A stretch of DNA of 64,000 bases from Ophiura sarsii (GCA_035610835.1 CM069448.1:5953607-6017606); one strand, 5' to 3'; numbered from the stretch's first letter, positions 25,701-33,929 are shown. Numbers and translations: made by a program. Notes: a model not told the origin generated them from the letters alone.

Positions 25701-26958
25701 GCTATTGTAAATGTTAGTCTGTCTGGCCAAGTTATCATCCTGGTAAATCAGTATTGATGCGGGACAATTAAAGGCCATCTAACACAAGTATTTTGAAATA
25801 CGAGGCCATAATGTATCTCAATGGTTTATTCATAACAGCAAGGATGAATGTCTTCTACGTATCCCTAAAACGTTTGGACTATTTATAGGGGGATATCCGG
25901 AACCCGTGATATGTTCGGAAGACTTACTCATATCAGAGTGGTGTACTGTTTATTTATTTGTGAAGGGATTAACTGAGGATGTGATGCAACAAAAATGCAA
26001 AGATAATATCGCAAGATTCGGTAGTCGAGTTTATTAATTTATAAATTAATTTTCAATATTCCACTTGCGACCCTGGAAATATAACAAGGCCTTACAAAAT
26101 TACGTTAACGACAAGTACCTTGATCATCCGATGTGATTCATTTGGTGTGAAACGGTGGGATATTATAATATTGAACATACGATACAAAATATCTGATTGA
26201 AAGATACTCACCTGCGTTCGTATTCACGTTCAGCGTGATGACTCTTGTTTGATTGGAATCGATGTCCAAGTCTAACTGTATAGTCCTGTATAATCCAGAT
26301 TCATATGCAAAGGCAATCTCGCTTAAATTAAAGGGACACTTATGGACAATTCTCTGATCGACTACGCAGCTTTTGTTTCCATGCCATATCGGCACAGTCT
26401 TATTTATATTAGCATCGAATTCATCTATCCAAATAAGGTCTTTTGGTGAGAGTACTGAAAATTGAAGGCTGACTTTTGGCACTTGATATATCATCCAGCA
26501 GCAGCTAGTAGAGACAGGCGTAGTGGTGTTTTGTAGTGTCTCTAAGGAGCATGTGACGTTGTGATTTTGGAGATTGTCCTGTGTCAATATCACCGGAACT
26601 TTGCAAAATGCTGCAATATATAAACACGGCTGAGTAAAACACTGATCGTGTGCAAATTAATATGTTTGAAATATTAGAAGTATTTTATCTTTCACCGTTG
26701 CTTTTTATCAAACTAATTTAATGTATCCCGTTAGCTAGTATTATATAATGTAATTAGCGCAATAGACCACCATTGCCCATACTCTTTACCGAGCTTTTCA
26801 AAGACGCTATTCATACAGGTGTGGGCGAAACAGACATAGTATCAGCTCCTCACAACATTTCAATAATAATAAATCAACTTACCATTTATATTGTGCACGC
26901 TGATTACCAACAACAGCAGAGTTAAGACCAGGTCGTCATAATCCATACTGCATTTCAT
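9643..26958 (-). CDS. LRR-containing GPCR (GRL101/RXFP-like LGR), 13 exons, 797 aa
   Basis: Joining 26958-26883, 26610-26212, 25647-25524, 23353-23282, 22831-22760, 20703-20632, 19512-19441, 17066-16995, 15711-15640, 13481-13410, 13021-12950, 11511-11428 and 10777-9643 gives 2394 nt, exactly 798 codons, with GT/AG at every junction and no internal stop. Predicted order: signal peptide (about 1-25), extracellular region of unknown fold (26-158), LRR N-cap (159-199), nine LRRs (200-419), hinge with CC motif (428-429), then TM1-TM7 (about 459-770). Features typical of rhodopsin-class LGRs are NLAVSD in TM2, C538 and C615 for the ECL1-ECL2 disulfide, SLDRV replacing DRY at 560-564, and NPYLY at 763-767. 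The likely role is a plasma-membrane receptor for a peptide or glycoprotein ligand; the ligand is not inferable. No LDL-receptor class A module is visible, unlike RXFP1/2 and GRL101. The exon structure is read from sequence; the family assignment is from conserved motifs. Confidence 0.9.
11428..11511 (-). CDS. LGR exon 12: last LRR, 84 nt
   Basis: The acceptor is GCTTGCAG and the donor ATATT|GTAAGT, phase 2/2. It is 84 nt instead of 72, adding four codons in the ascending half (RIEQYWRGSK); the C-terminal half (ITSFHELDNLQIL) is normal LRR. The split codon to exon 13 is TTG, Leu, immediately before the hinge. Confidence 0.85.
11912..12735. mobile_element. TIR element with many GTGCGTCA/TGACGCAC subterminal motifs
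   Basis: Left end AGTTGTATGGCGCACTATAC and the right end, read in reverse, AGTTGTATGACGCAATACAC continue into ACGACCCC on both sides. At least ten GCGTCA or TGACGCA motifs fill both ends, as expected for transposase-binding repeats. No transposase frame is present. Target duplication not resolved. It lies in the intron between LGR exons 11 and 12. Confidence 0.8.
12950..13021 (-). CDS. LGR exon 11: 72-nt LRR
   Basis: 72 nt with acceptor CATTTCAG and donor ATATT|GTAAGT, phase 2/2. It encodes QLEKNPWIAIEPYAFVGLHS, an LRR with Pro-Trp after the conserved Asn. Confidence 0.88.
13410..13481 (-). CDS. LGR exon 10: 72-nt LRR
   Basis: 72 nt with acceptor TTCACAG and donor GTGTT|GTAAGT, phase 2/2. 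It encodes DLSKNNLSIIGKHTFRKLSN, a canonical LRR. Confidence 0.9.
13853..13900. repeat. Diverged copy of the flanks of the 14286-14923 element (empty-site-like)
   Basis: AGAGAGGTCAATATTGGAAA followed by TAAACTTTCAAAACTCTTGC occurs uninterrupted here, but is split by the element at 14286. It therefore shows the sequence before insertion in a paralogous copy. Confidence 0.7.
14286..14923. mobile_element. TIR element (CAGTTCGGTACGA...) with probable 5-base target duplication
   Basis: The ends are CAGTTCGGTACGATTACCTC and its near-complement at 14900-14923. AATAT flanks both sides (14281-14285 and 14924-14928) and occurs once in the paralogous unoccupied sequence at 13853-13857. It is 638 bases with no transposase frame, in an LGR intron. 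Confidence 0.8.
15640..15711 (-). CDS. LGR exon 9: 72-nt LRR
   Basis: 72 nt with donor ATACCT|GTAAGT and an acceptor ending GTGATAG, which has a weak polypyrimidine tract. Phase 2/2. It encodes TMEDNQIASIELGAFDDLVS, a clear LRR. Confidence 0.87.
15886..16541. mobile_element. TIR element with TAA target duplication
   Basis: The ends CCAGTCAGCTGTAGAAC and its reverse complement run on into GGGGCCCC and TTTCAATTGAGGGCGCTCT on both sides, giving TIRs of about 45 bases. TAA is repeated at 15883-15885 and 16542-16544. It contains a hairpin (GGGTGTACG...CGCACACCC). It is 656 bases and non-coding, in an LGR intron. A 3-base TAA duplication is usual for PIF/Harbinger elements. Confidence 0.8.
16995..17066 (-). 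CDS. LGR exon 8: 72-nt LRR
   Basis: 72 nt with acceptor TTTTGCAG and donor TCGAT|GTAAGT, phase 2/2. It encodes KLSRNNITKLLNGTFRGLSG, a canonical LRR with an N-glycosylation site. The junction to exon 9 gives Met where the other junctions give Leu. It lies about 80 bases outside the left end of the TIR element starting at 17151. Confidence 0.9.
17151..19079. mobile_element. TIR element with CGGTAACACGCGTTAC repeats, split by a mariner
   Basis: Terminal TGGGCGATTCCA (17151) and TGGAATCGCCCA (19068-19079) bound a segment with about six copies of CGGTAACACGCGTTAC or CGGTAACACGTGTTAC, at about 17163, 17340, 18571, 18585, 18760 and 18895. The motif contains the palindrome GTAACACGTGTTAC. Removing the mariner at 17471-18517 leaves about 880 bases. 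No transposase is visible. Target duplication is unclear. Confidence 0.75.
17471..18517. mobile_element. Mariner-like element, non-autonomous, 1047 bases
   Basis: The ends are CGAGGGTCATTCAATAAGTT and its reverse complement, with TIRs of about 38 bases, flanked by TA at 17469-17470 and 18518-18519. This is the TIR and TA duplication expected of the mariner family. A short start-like stretch (MTRSKPERDFGQRT) occurs near the left end, but no complete transposase remains. Related pieces lie at 48590-48780 and 63628-63835. Confidence 0.88.
19441..19512 (-). CDS. LGR exon 7: 72-nt LRR
   Basis: 72 nt with acceptor GTTTTCAG and donor ACTCT|GTAAGT, phase 2/2. It encodes RLDGNKLSRLEPGVFKSC and ends DHLVTL, a canonical LRR. 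Confidence 0.9.
20100..20378 (-). other. 92-codon open frame, unrecognised
   Basis: An uninterrupted minus-strand frame starting at 20378 with a non-repetitive composition, inside an LGR intron and just beside a duplicate of intron 1 sequence. I do not recognise any family. It has no clear splice or promoter context and may be chance or a mobile-element relic. Confidence 0.2.
20370..20600. repeat. Duplicate of the start of LGR intron 1
   Basis: From TTTCAAATATTAGAAGTAT through ATGTATCCCGTTAGCTAG and CATACAGGTGT to AACAGACATAG, this matches 26660-26880, the sequence immediately after the exon 1 donor. Here it sits just after exon 6. Confidence 0.75.
20632..20703 (-). CDS. LGR exon 6: 72-nt LRR (divergent)
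   Basis: 72 nt with acceptor ATTTTGCAG and donor ATTCT|GTGAGT, phase 2/2. It encodes QLHKNSILYFGPEHCAATP and ends TLSIL. The repeat is less canonical than its neighbours, with Cys and Ala where Phe and Leu are usual, but the length, phase and Leu junction codons fit. Confidence 0.82.
20800..20906. repeat. Left copy of a direct repeat (AAAGCAGTTTACCAACC...)
   Basis: Matches 22020-22122 from AAAGCAGTTTACCAACC through CAACCACCGGCGAATGTC. Together the copies bracket a tRNA-like sequence and the 21160-22011 element. Confidence 0.8.
20917..20989 (-). pseudogene. tRNA-like sequence (Thr, anticodon AGT by position)
   Basis: Minus strand: GGTCTAGTGGTTAAGACGCC resembles a D arm, loop CTAGTAA holds AGT at the anticodon position, and CCGGGGTTCAATTCTCC resembles a T arm. 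The acceptor and T stems pair poorly, so this is a tRNA-derived repeat or pseudogene rather than a working tRNA. Confidence 0.5.
21160..22011. mobile_element. Long-inverted-repeat element, TA target, Tc1/mariner-like ends
   Basis: The ends CACATTGAAAAAAGTATCGC and complement are flanked by TA-rich sequence (TATATA on both sides). Arms of about 240 bases (21160-21410 and 21790-22011) match along most of their length. The left arm carries an extra AAAAGCATGC hairpin. The central 370 bases are AT-rich and non-coding. Confidence 0.85.
22020..22122. repeat. Right copy of the direct repeat at 20800-20906
   Basis: The match ends abruptly at AAAATAAGCAA, where the left copy continues into the tRNA-like sequence and this one does not. 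Confidence 0.8.
22760..22831 (-). CDS. LGR exon 5: 72-nt LRR
   Basis: 72 nt with acceptor CTCTTTCAG and donor AACCT|GTAAGT, phase 2/2. It encodes NLGKNNIISVDPRAFNGVDV, a standard LRR with Asn at the conserved position. The junction codon is TTA, Leu. Confidence 0.9.
23282..23353 (-). CDS. LGR exon 4: 72-nt LRR
   Basis: Exactly 72 nt, phase 2 on both sides. The acceptor is TTTCAAAG and the donor TATTT|GTAAGT. It encodes KVTSLPAYAFSQLPKLAYL, the LxxLPxxxFxxLxxLxxL pattern of an extracellular LRR. The split codon with exon 3 makes Leu. Confidence 0.9.
23629..23950. repeat. Two tandem copies of about 172 bases (GCCGCCATCTTGGATTTT)
   Basis: GCCGCCATCTTGGATTTT at about 23629 and 23798 is followed in both by TTTCTTCAATTTT, TAAGTAAA and GTTAATTGCTTGGC. 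No coding potential. Confidence 0.8.
24160..24260. repeat. GTT/T/G low-complexity tract
   Basis: Imperfect (GTT)n followed by a run of T and nine G. The long frames here on both strands are products of the simple repeat. Confidence 0.9.
24313..24759. mobile_element. Small TIR element (TGTAGAATACAACCTA)
   Basis: TGTAGAATACAACCTAGGTG at the left is complemented by AGGTTGTATTCTACA at the right, with weaker pairing further in (GGACAT...ACTTG). About 447 bases, non-coding. Confidence 0.6.
25524..25647 (-). CDS. LGR exon 3: LRR N-terminal cap
   Basis: The polypyrimidine acceptor ends CTTTCAG at 25648 and the donor is CCCT|GTAAGT. The peptide has the cysteine cluster CPLNCNC followed by VVVSCRGWGLHTIAGLP, the usual C-x(3)-C-x-C...C pattern of an LRRNT cap leading into a first repeat. 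It enters in phase 1 and leaves in phase 2, setting the phase shared by all following LRR exons. Confidence 0.88.
26212..26610 (-). CDS. LGR exon 2: extracellular region of unknown fold
   Basis: The acceptor TATTGCAG lies at 26611-26612 and the donor GCAG|GTGAGT at 26211. The exon is 399 nt, phase 1 to phase 1, so it could be inserted or skipped without breaking the frame. It encodes about 133 residues with several cysteines (including SCCW, KSC and HKC contexts) and NxS/T glycosylation sites. The size and alternating hydrophobic pattern are loosely like a CUB domain, but I do not recognise the family with confidence. Confidence 0.8.
26660..26880. repeat. LGR intron 1 segment duplicated at 20370-20600
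   Basis: See the partner copy. The match runs up to the exon 1 donor. The two copies are diverged by substitutions and small indels. Confidence 0.75.
26883..26958 (-). CDS. LGR exon 1: start codon and signal peptide
   Basis: The ATG at 26958 opens a frame of 25 codons that becomes strongly hydrophobic (LVLTLLLLVISV), as in a secretory signal peptide. It ends AATG followed by GTAAGT, phase 1. An in-frame second ATG lies four codons later. An upstream ATG at 26968 is in another frame and stops quickly. This start was chosen because only this frame continues into exon 2. Confidence 0.8.
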
Positions 26959-27113
26959 GTATTCGCATAACTACGCCAATCGTAGTACCTTCATATAAAA
27001 CCATACAGAAAATGAAATATTATTTTGGCGTCGTTCAATACAATTAAATGGACTGGTACAGAAGCCAACGACTTCTCTGGCTATCACCAGTCTGTGTTAA
27101 TATCAGTGCGATG

Positions 27114-27123
27114 ACATATATAG
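27114..27123 (-). promoter_or_regulatory. Possible TATA element of the LGR gene
   Basis: CTATATATGT on the minus strand lies about 155 bases upstream of the exon 1 ATG. It would imply a 5' UTR of roughly 125 bases. This is suggestive only, because the surrounding DNA is AT-rich. Confidence 0.25.
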
Positions 27124-27539
27124 GTCATTCAGTAATTAGTTTGTTAAAGGCTTATTTAGATTACAATGCATAGATGATTGACATGGAACTAAATTATTTA
27201 CAACAAATGTATGACCTATATTTTTGAGATTATTATTTCTCACAACAGTAAATAAGCTTACCTATAATAATATCCGGTAATATGACCTATACTAATACCC
27301 GCTAATAAGTTGGTTTACGATGATGTCTATCATGCCAGATATAGAAAAGTTTGCTCTTTACATTAGACTTCGGTGATGCTCAATAGAGCATGGTAACACT
27401 GTAACATGTAGTTATAATTCCCATTTGTGACAAGGATAAACATTTGACATATATAATTGTAATTAGTAACTGCTTGTTAACATGCAAGGAATAACAGTAT
27501 AAATCACTATCAAAGACACTTGCTTGATAAAGGTTCCAT

Positions 27540-28090
27540 GTTTAGAGCAAGTACATGGTTTTAGTTATCAATGCTAGGGTATCAATACTTAGCACAATAT
27601 TTAAACTGTTTTACTTGTTTTTCATATTAGCTAGCCGAAGCACATTTTTATTTTGTTATGACCCAAAAATGATTGCTCCAAAAACATCAAATCGATAGCA
27701 CGTGCTAATGAAGTCCTTGTTATGATATCCATGGCCATTAAATGCGTTTTGAAAAAATTTCGAATCATGATCAAGTATATTTGACTGCTGTTAACACGCG
27801 ATACGCCGTTGGTGACCCTCTTCAAATATTTTAATTTAGTTACGCATGAACTGAACTGCGCTGGATGAATTTAGATGATGAATTAAAGAATTCGAATGTA
27901 TTCTTTAACGCATCCTGAGCAGATGGTCGGAAAGTTCAGTGGTGCCAAAAAAGGGTCAACGAAGAAAAAGACAATGATGACACCGTTACCATGCTCCATT
28001 GAGCTTCACCGTCTCTTTTACTGTGAATTATGCGAACGCAGCAGAGGTTGTTAACTATGCTGGTTTATAAAAAGCATTGCATTCCTTAAA
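27540..28090 (+). promoter_or_regulatory. TATA-containing segment, copy 1 of 2
   Basis: Diverged copy of 30470-31040: shared blocks include GTGACCCTCTTCAAAT, TTTAGATGATGAATT, CACCCTGAGCAG-like and TTTATAAAA. The TATA at 28064-28072 is preceded in both copies by GCAGCAG/GTTGT and CTATGCTG. A promoter role on the plus strand is inference; no clear exon follows. Confidence 0.4.
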
Positions 28091-28319
28091 GAAGCATTGA
28101 GAGATACGTATATGAGTGTGCCATCAGTTTTCCTGGAATTCATTTTTTTTGCACCACAGTACTTAGGCATAAACTACCTACCATCAGAAACCGTTTACCT
28201 TAATTCGCAGTATATATCATGTAATATGTCACAATTTGTTTATTTCGATGTAGATCACATTAAAATTAACTGCAGAATTCGACACATATATTGTTTATGT
28301 TTTATATTATTTTAAATAT

Positions 28320-28540
28320 ATTTCTTATGCGTTATATTATTTTGCGGTGTTTTGTGTTATTTTAGAAATACAGCACCAAATCAAACCTGTTTCTTATGTT
28401 TTATACTATTTTGCTGTGTTATGTGTTGTGTTTAGAAAAGTAATAAAACACCAGAAAAATATATTCTTATGTGTTATATTATTTTAAAATTATTTCTTTC
28501 GTTTTATATTATTTTGCTGTGTGTTTTGCGTTGTGTTTAT
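28320..28540. repeat. Imperfect AT-rich tandem repeat (about 90 bases, 3 copies)
   Basis: TTATATTATTTTGCTGTGT followed by GTGTTGTGTTTA recurs about every 90-110 bases. No gene recognised. Confidence 0.6.
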
Positions 28541-29008
28541 AATAAAAAAAAATCTGTACGTGCAGTGTCTCTGGACTTCAATGAAAGCCATGAAGTACAC
28601 GGAAGCTGGTTGGCAATAGGTGCTTATATAGTCACCCTGCAGTCCCTTTAACATTTGATGGGACTCAATAAAGGTCACTGCTATCACAAAGAATTGTTTG
28701 TGAAGCCTCTCACTTAAATACGCAACACAGCCTTAAAGCATACCGGCAATTGGATGAAGGATATATCACAGCCGGTTATTGATGATTTCCAGACGTAGAG
28801 TCCGATGTCAACCTTTTATTTGTGTAACTCGTTCATCCTGTCTCTTAAGTTTTGTAATCAAATTATGAAAGTAATTATGAATAGCAAGGAGAACTTTTCT
28901 ATGTCATTCACACATGCTAAAACCCAAAAGCTACAGGGGCACCCACACCAGGGCGTCCATTAGGCGGGCCCCCGTACCCCCACGCCGTAGTGGCGAAGAA
29001 TTACAAGA

Positions 29009-29041
29009 TTGCGCCCCCCCCTCCCCCCCCCCCCCCCCCCC
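29009..29041. repeat. Poly-C tract
   Basis: C-run interrupted by single T, preceded by a GC-rich block starting near 28940 with GGGCGTCC, like the ends of hAT-type elements. A remnant is possible but unproven. Confidence 0.7.
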
Positions 29042-30039
29042 TCCATGCATCTGATTATAGGTTCGTCCCTGGTAATGCTTAAGTAACTGCTAGTCGTATA
29101 ATTGACACAGTGCAACAATACTTATCCTTCCTCAACAAATGATACGATGGTAGATATATTAATAAGGTTGTAAACATCAGAGCAAAATGTAATTGTTACA
29201 CATTTGTTGTTCTCTCTTACAATGAAGTTTGACTATCAGGAAAGACTTTTCATCAATCTATCTTGACTGAAATTGTCCACATATTTGTTCGGCGATTTTC
29301 ATGGAGAATTACGCACTAGTGTATACCGTTGCGATTGTAGTAGGACACGCTGGTTAACACAACAATTATTATTGTTATTATTATCCAACAACACAACAAT
29401 ACGAATTCTCCCTTTCGTAACGTCGCTGATCTCCATCTTCTTTTTGGAGTTACGATAGGCACTTTTCGAAGACTTACAATTGTCAGCAGATATAACAAGC
29501 GTGTAAGATAATACGTCGAAGGACGTGCAGCGTGCAATGTTAGATGTCTAAGATGCATATTAGACGCCTAAGATCGTACACGTCGTGAAAATAAGCGGGC
29601 TGTTTGATTTGACCAGAGATAACTGCCTATAATGTATACTGTATTATTAGTTGCACGTATAGCGCCACATATATGTTTTAACGTGATAGCTTTATCCCAT
29701 ATGTCCACTTCAAACCAGCCAGATCCTTTAGCTTTGGGAACATCTCAAGGTTCATATTTCTCCATATTAAAGACTTAGCCCTATTTCACCTGTCATCAAA
29801 TTAATGGTGTAAGCTATAGCTCAACCAGGGTGAACTACCTAAAGTAAACGATCACCGCGATTTTCAAAATTGGTGCCTCTTGAGAGATGGCAGTTTGTAT
29901 TAGTTTTTGTGATAAGTATGATGTTTCTATTCTATTTAACTACTTGTTTGGGCTCAATAATTGTGTTTTTTTCTGTGTTTGACATCTCCTTTAAGTTTAA
30001 ACTTGACAGTTGTAATATCTATTAACATTAGGTTACAAG

Positions 30040-30321
30040 GCTCGCTTAGCAGCGCTATAAATTGATGCCCTAAAAACCGTCAATAAATTTAAATATTCGC
30101 CTTCCAGCCATGAGCTGGTTGCTATATATGACATATTTCTCGTGGGCAACCAACCGGCTGTATTGAGTAGTTTAAAGGCATGAGCGTAGATGTAATTTGC
30201 AACATAATGAAAACTTACCCATGCAGTTAGCCCCGAATTTAAATATATGCACCGGATAATCCTCTCGTAGTATTGTAACAATAGGTTTACCAGAGCGAAT
30301 TAATAGCGCTTCTAAGCGGGC
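30040..30321. mobile_element. MITE-like element (GCTCGCTTAG...CTAAGCGGGC)
   Basis: Imperfect TIRs of about 25 bases: GCTCGCTTAGCAGCGCTATA and, reversed, GCCCGCTTAGAAGCGCTATT. 282 bases. A donor-like GGGTAAGTT lies inside on the minus strand, but no gene context supports it. Confidence 0.55.
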
Positions 30322-30469
30322 AATTTATGTCATGCAAAGCACTGCTTAATTGTCATGTCATTTATATGCAAAGTGTTATAAGCGTGGGATCAATTAAAAA
30401 AGCTTAGATGTTATATACATGATTCTGTAGTTAGAGCAAATAAATAATGTCAGATATCAATGTCTATGG

Positions 30470-31040
30470 CACTATACTTGTTAAATGTTCCTTAGTCCAG
30501 GTGCACGGACTTGTTATTGTGTTGTGACCCAAAGAAATCCAAGTCTAGGCGATAACACCCACGTGTTAAAGGCTCCACTGATCTACATAAATAAGTCCGT
30601 GCTATAATATCGTTTTCATGGTCATTATAGTGTGATGCATGTTAAAAAATTAATCTTTGGTAGAGCGGAAAATTGCGAACTATGATCACGTTGTGTCGAA
30701 GTATAATTGACAGCTGTTTCCCTTTAGGGAGCGCCTATGTCTATAACCAACAACGCGCGATACGTCACACGTGCTAGGTTTAACATATTGATGACCCTCT
30801 TCAAATGTTTGAAGCTACGATGATTGAAATTTAGATGATGAATTGAATAATGCGAACTCATTTAGTATTTGCCGTGTTAACAGCAGCACCCTGAGCAGGA
30901 GAATTCAGCGGTGGCGCAAAAGGGGGCAAATAAGACAAGACACTATACATAGATCAATTGCACGTGTTGTTATCTTTAAATGCGAAGTTTGCTAAAGCAG
31001 CAGGTTGTCAGCTATGCTGCTTTATAAAAGACACTTTTGA
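30470..31040 (+). promoter_or_regulatory. TATA-containing segment, copy 2 of 2
   Basis: Partner of 27540-28090, about 2.9 kb away in the same orientation. TTTATAAAA is at 31021-31029. Conservation is patchy, with the best blocks just upstream of the TATA. Confidence 0.4.
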
Positions 31041-31275
31041 TGTCAAAACATACATTTGTTGAAATAGGTCAGAGATTCAGACAGTCAATTTAATGTGAAC
31101 GTAAATAGCAGGGAATGTTTCGACTTCGTAACAACTGGCCGGAAATGTATCCGACTCCCAATTGACTGCATGCCATGGATTGTCCATCGCAACAAAGTGT
31201 GAATTTAAAATTCAGATACATATACGGTATATAGGAAAAAAGGTACATTGCTACAAAAAACAACAACAAAAAGTA

Positions 31276-31753
31276 GGGTAGGTGTGGGTAATACGGGACC
31301 TTTAAGACATTTGCATACCGTCATGCAGGCTGTCCCATATTACCTTTTCCCATTGTGAACCCACGGCTCCAATTTAATGCATTATAACACCAATGTACAC
31401 TGTACTAGCGAAGCACACACACAATACATGTTGGACCAACACCTGAAACATGCTTAATAATGCAAGAATTCAGGTCACGCCCCCTTTCCTTTTGTTTACC
31501 ATCATATTCTATGAAAACACTATTTTATATTAGACCAAAAATATGGGTGCATTTTTCCTTACCTTGACAGGTTGTGGTGATTTTCTGGCTGGTAATTCTT
31601 CCGGTAGCTTTGATAATAGTCATGAAATTCACTAAGGGTTTGATCTATCTATAGAGGGCGCTATTTAAAGTGCTAGTAATGCCAGACGGCTGTAGATGCG
31701 ATTTCAGTGATGCGGTCCCGTATTACCTTACGGTCCCGTACCCACACCTACCC
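31276..31753. mobile_element. TIR element GGGTAGGTGTGGGTA with TA duplication
   Basis: Ends GGGTAGGTGTGGGTAATACG and, reversed, GGGTAGGTGTGGGTACGGGA. TA at 31274-31275 and 31754-31755. 478 bases, no transposase; a non-autonomous Tc1/mariner-type element is likely. Confidence 0.8.
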
Positions 31754-31910
31754 TACATATTATACTAAGAACTCCACTATGGAAGACACCTTATCTGAAA
31801 TTTGATCAGAGATCAGCAGCGTTGACAAATTGTACAGTACCGCCGTACCGAATACACATGGAAAACTCCACAAGTAAAGATCAAGCAAAACATCCCCAGC
31901 GTAGGGTGTA

Positions 31911-32075
31911 AATTTCACAATTCATATACATGACGCACCCCTGTGTCACAATGTGAAGCACCTTTGCCATACAATGACGGTACCTTTAGTCCAATCTTGT
32001 GACGTACCACTTATTGATTCTGACGAACCCCACCGGCATACATGTACATCATTGTTACTGAACTGAATTGCAATA
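31911..32075. mobile_element. Inverted partial copy of the GTGCGTCA element
   Basis: Reverse complement matches 12515-12690: GGTGCTTCACA, AGGTACCGTC, ATGGCAAAG, ACACAGGGGTGCGTCATG blocks in order. Truncated at both ends. Confidence 0.7.
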
Positions 32076-32634
32076 CTTCCCCTGTAACCTCCCCTCTTCC
32101 TCAAACCTTCTATTTTCCCCGGTAACCTCTAATAAAACTAGCAAGATCAACCATTTCTAGTCTCCAAGCTAATGTTGGTATCATTGTAAACAAGAGACTC
32201 CCTCCTATCCATAGAACGGGAAAAAAAGAATAGAAAGTATAAACTCGATTATCCGGGAAGAGTTTTTCAACCATTCCTTTCCTAATATCGCGCATCAGTC
32301 AGCTAGCATGTCACGCAAATGGTCGCTATTTTCTTTTTTAGCCAGCGCGAATGAAGTCGCTCAGCCAACGGACGTTTTTGCAAGGATGAAAATGAGAAGA
32401 GTTTTAAATTTGCTATGTTTGTGTCATTTCAGGTAAAATCTCCAATATAAACTTCTTATTATGGTTGGCAAGGCTTCAATCTTAATTAATACAGGTGATT
32501 TGATCCTTTAAAATGATGTGTAGGACCTATATAAAATACTGAAAACAGTATCTGCAATATTTACATTGAAAAGTGTCTCCATAATTTTGCCTTATCTCGT
32601 TAAAAATGGTCATAACCCTCCTGAATATTTCGAA

Positions 32635-32734
32635 NNNNNNNNNNNNNNNNNNNNNNNNNNNNNNNNNNNNNNNNNNNNNNNNNNNNNNNNNNNNNNNNNN
32701 NNNNNNNNNNNNNNNNNNNNNNNNNNNNNNNNNN
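32635..32734. other. Assembly gap (100 N)
   Basis: Exactly 100 N, the usual placeholder for a gap of unknown size. Reading frames crossing it are meaningless. Confidence 0.99.
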
Positions 32735-33845
32735 TTACTACTCAGTGTTTCATTAATTAAGCGCTACATTTTCACTTTCTCTCCAAAACCCTTGATAATT
32801 GGCAAACCAGGTAAACCTTTTGAATTACATTAGTAACATTTATCATTATACGGTTTGTTAGGATAACGATTTACAACTTTTTTTAAAAGTTGTAAATGTT
32901 TGGGATTTAACCGTTATTAGTGGAATCGTTTAGAATGATATGTCCGGATAATGTGTATAATTTGAATAATTTGAATACCTGTACTATTAATATAATTATT
33001 TAGATTTATTGATCCAATTGATCCACATTTAAGAACTTAAATATGTAAATTAAAGCAGTGAGTTGATCGAATTTCTACTTATATTTCGTCATGTCATTAC
33101 AGTATTTGCCTTCGTGTCTCAAGGAGATCTAACATAATAGCAAGTATTGCAAAATGCAAATGTTTATCTGTGCTGTTACTATTGCCTGCAGACACAAGTA
33201 GGCATATCCTTTAGTAGCGAGCAAACGGACGTGCCTCTGCCTCGCCGAATTAAAGACATGTATTTAGGACAAGTACCTGCCCCTTCAAATATAAACGCAT
33301 GAGCAATAATTTCGCTCGTCAAATCACCCGCCAATATACCATCATAATGAAAGTGCATTTAGGCCTATGCCTTGCTACCGTCGTTTTCAATTCAAACACA
33401 GATATAGAAAATCCCTTTTACTTACTTTACTTTCATGAGAGAAAAATTTGATTATAAGTCATTAATTGCACTAAGTCTCAAATCAGTAGCCTACTTCATA
33501 TCAAAACAGTATCGAAGACTGATTTATAATGCCAAGGGTTACGCTTATAATTCAATGAGCTGTAAATGAGTCTTCGTAAATCGTATAGTGACCACAAAAT
33601 GAGTGGCAAAATATAGTTGCGCTATCATGTGTCTGTATGGGGGTGAGGGTTTACTATCAGCTAGTAAGGAACTATTTAAGGTCCAGTTTGATGTTGAAAT
33701 TTAAAACTTAGTCACCGTCGCTAGTTTCTGACATTCTTCTACATGTATATCACATTATAAACATAATAGAATATGAACAGTCATATTTTGAGCCTCGTTT
33801 GTGATGACACTAAAAAACTCATACTTAAATGTAAACTGTACTCTG
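32735..33845. other. Intergenic, nothing recognised
   Basis: AT-rich sequence without a supported gene or repeat. Short frames only. Confidence 0.5.
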
Positions 33846-33848
33846 TTA

Positions 33849-33920
33849 GGGAGCACATCAAAACTCAGGGGACCCCACGGAACCGGCGGTTGCCGGGCGG
33901 TCGAGTTTTGATGTGCTCCC
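33849..33920. mobile_element. 72-base miniature of the GGGAGCACATCAAAACTC element
   Basis: GGGAGCACATCAAAACTC and its perfect inverse complement bound a 36-base GC-rich core (ACGGAACCGGCGGTTGCCGG). It shares ends and core with the right end of the 35148-36594 element. Flanks TTA/ATA do not give a perfect duplication. Confidence 0.8.
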
Positions 33921-33929
33921 ATAGAAATA

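Noticed and set aside
29316..29558. Candidate LRR exon on the minus strand at a GTAAGT donor near 29470
   Set aside because: The interval from the nearest AG is 70 bases, in the wrong phase, and the translation does not fit the LRR pattern.
32566..32833. Open frames through the N run
   Set aside because: They cross the assembly gap and have no real sequence for much of their length.
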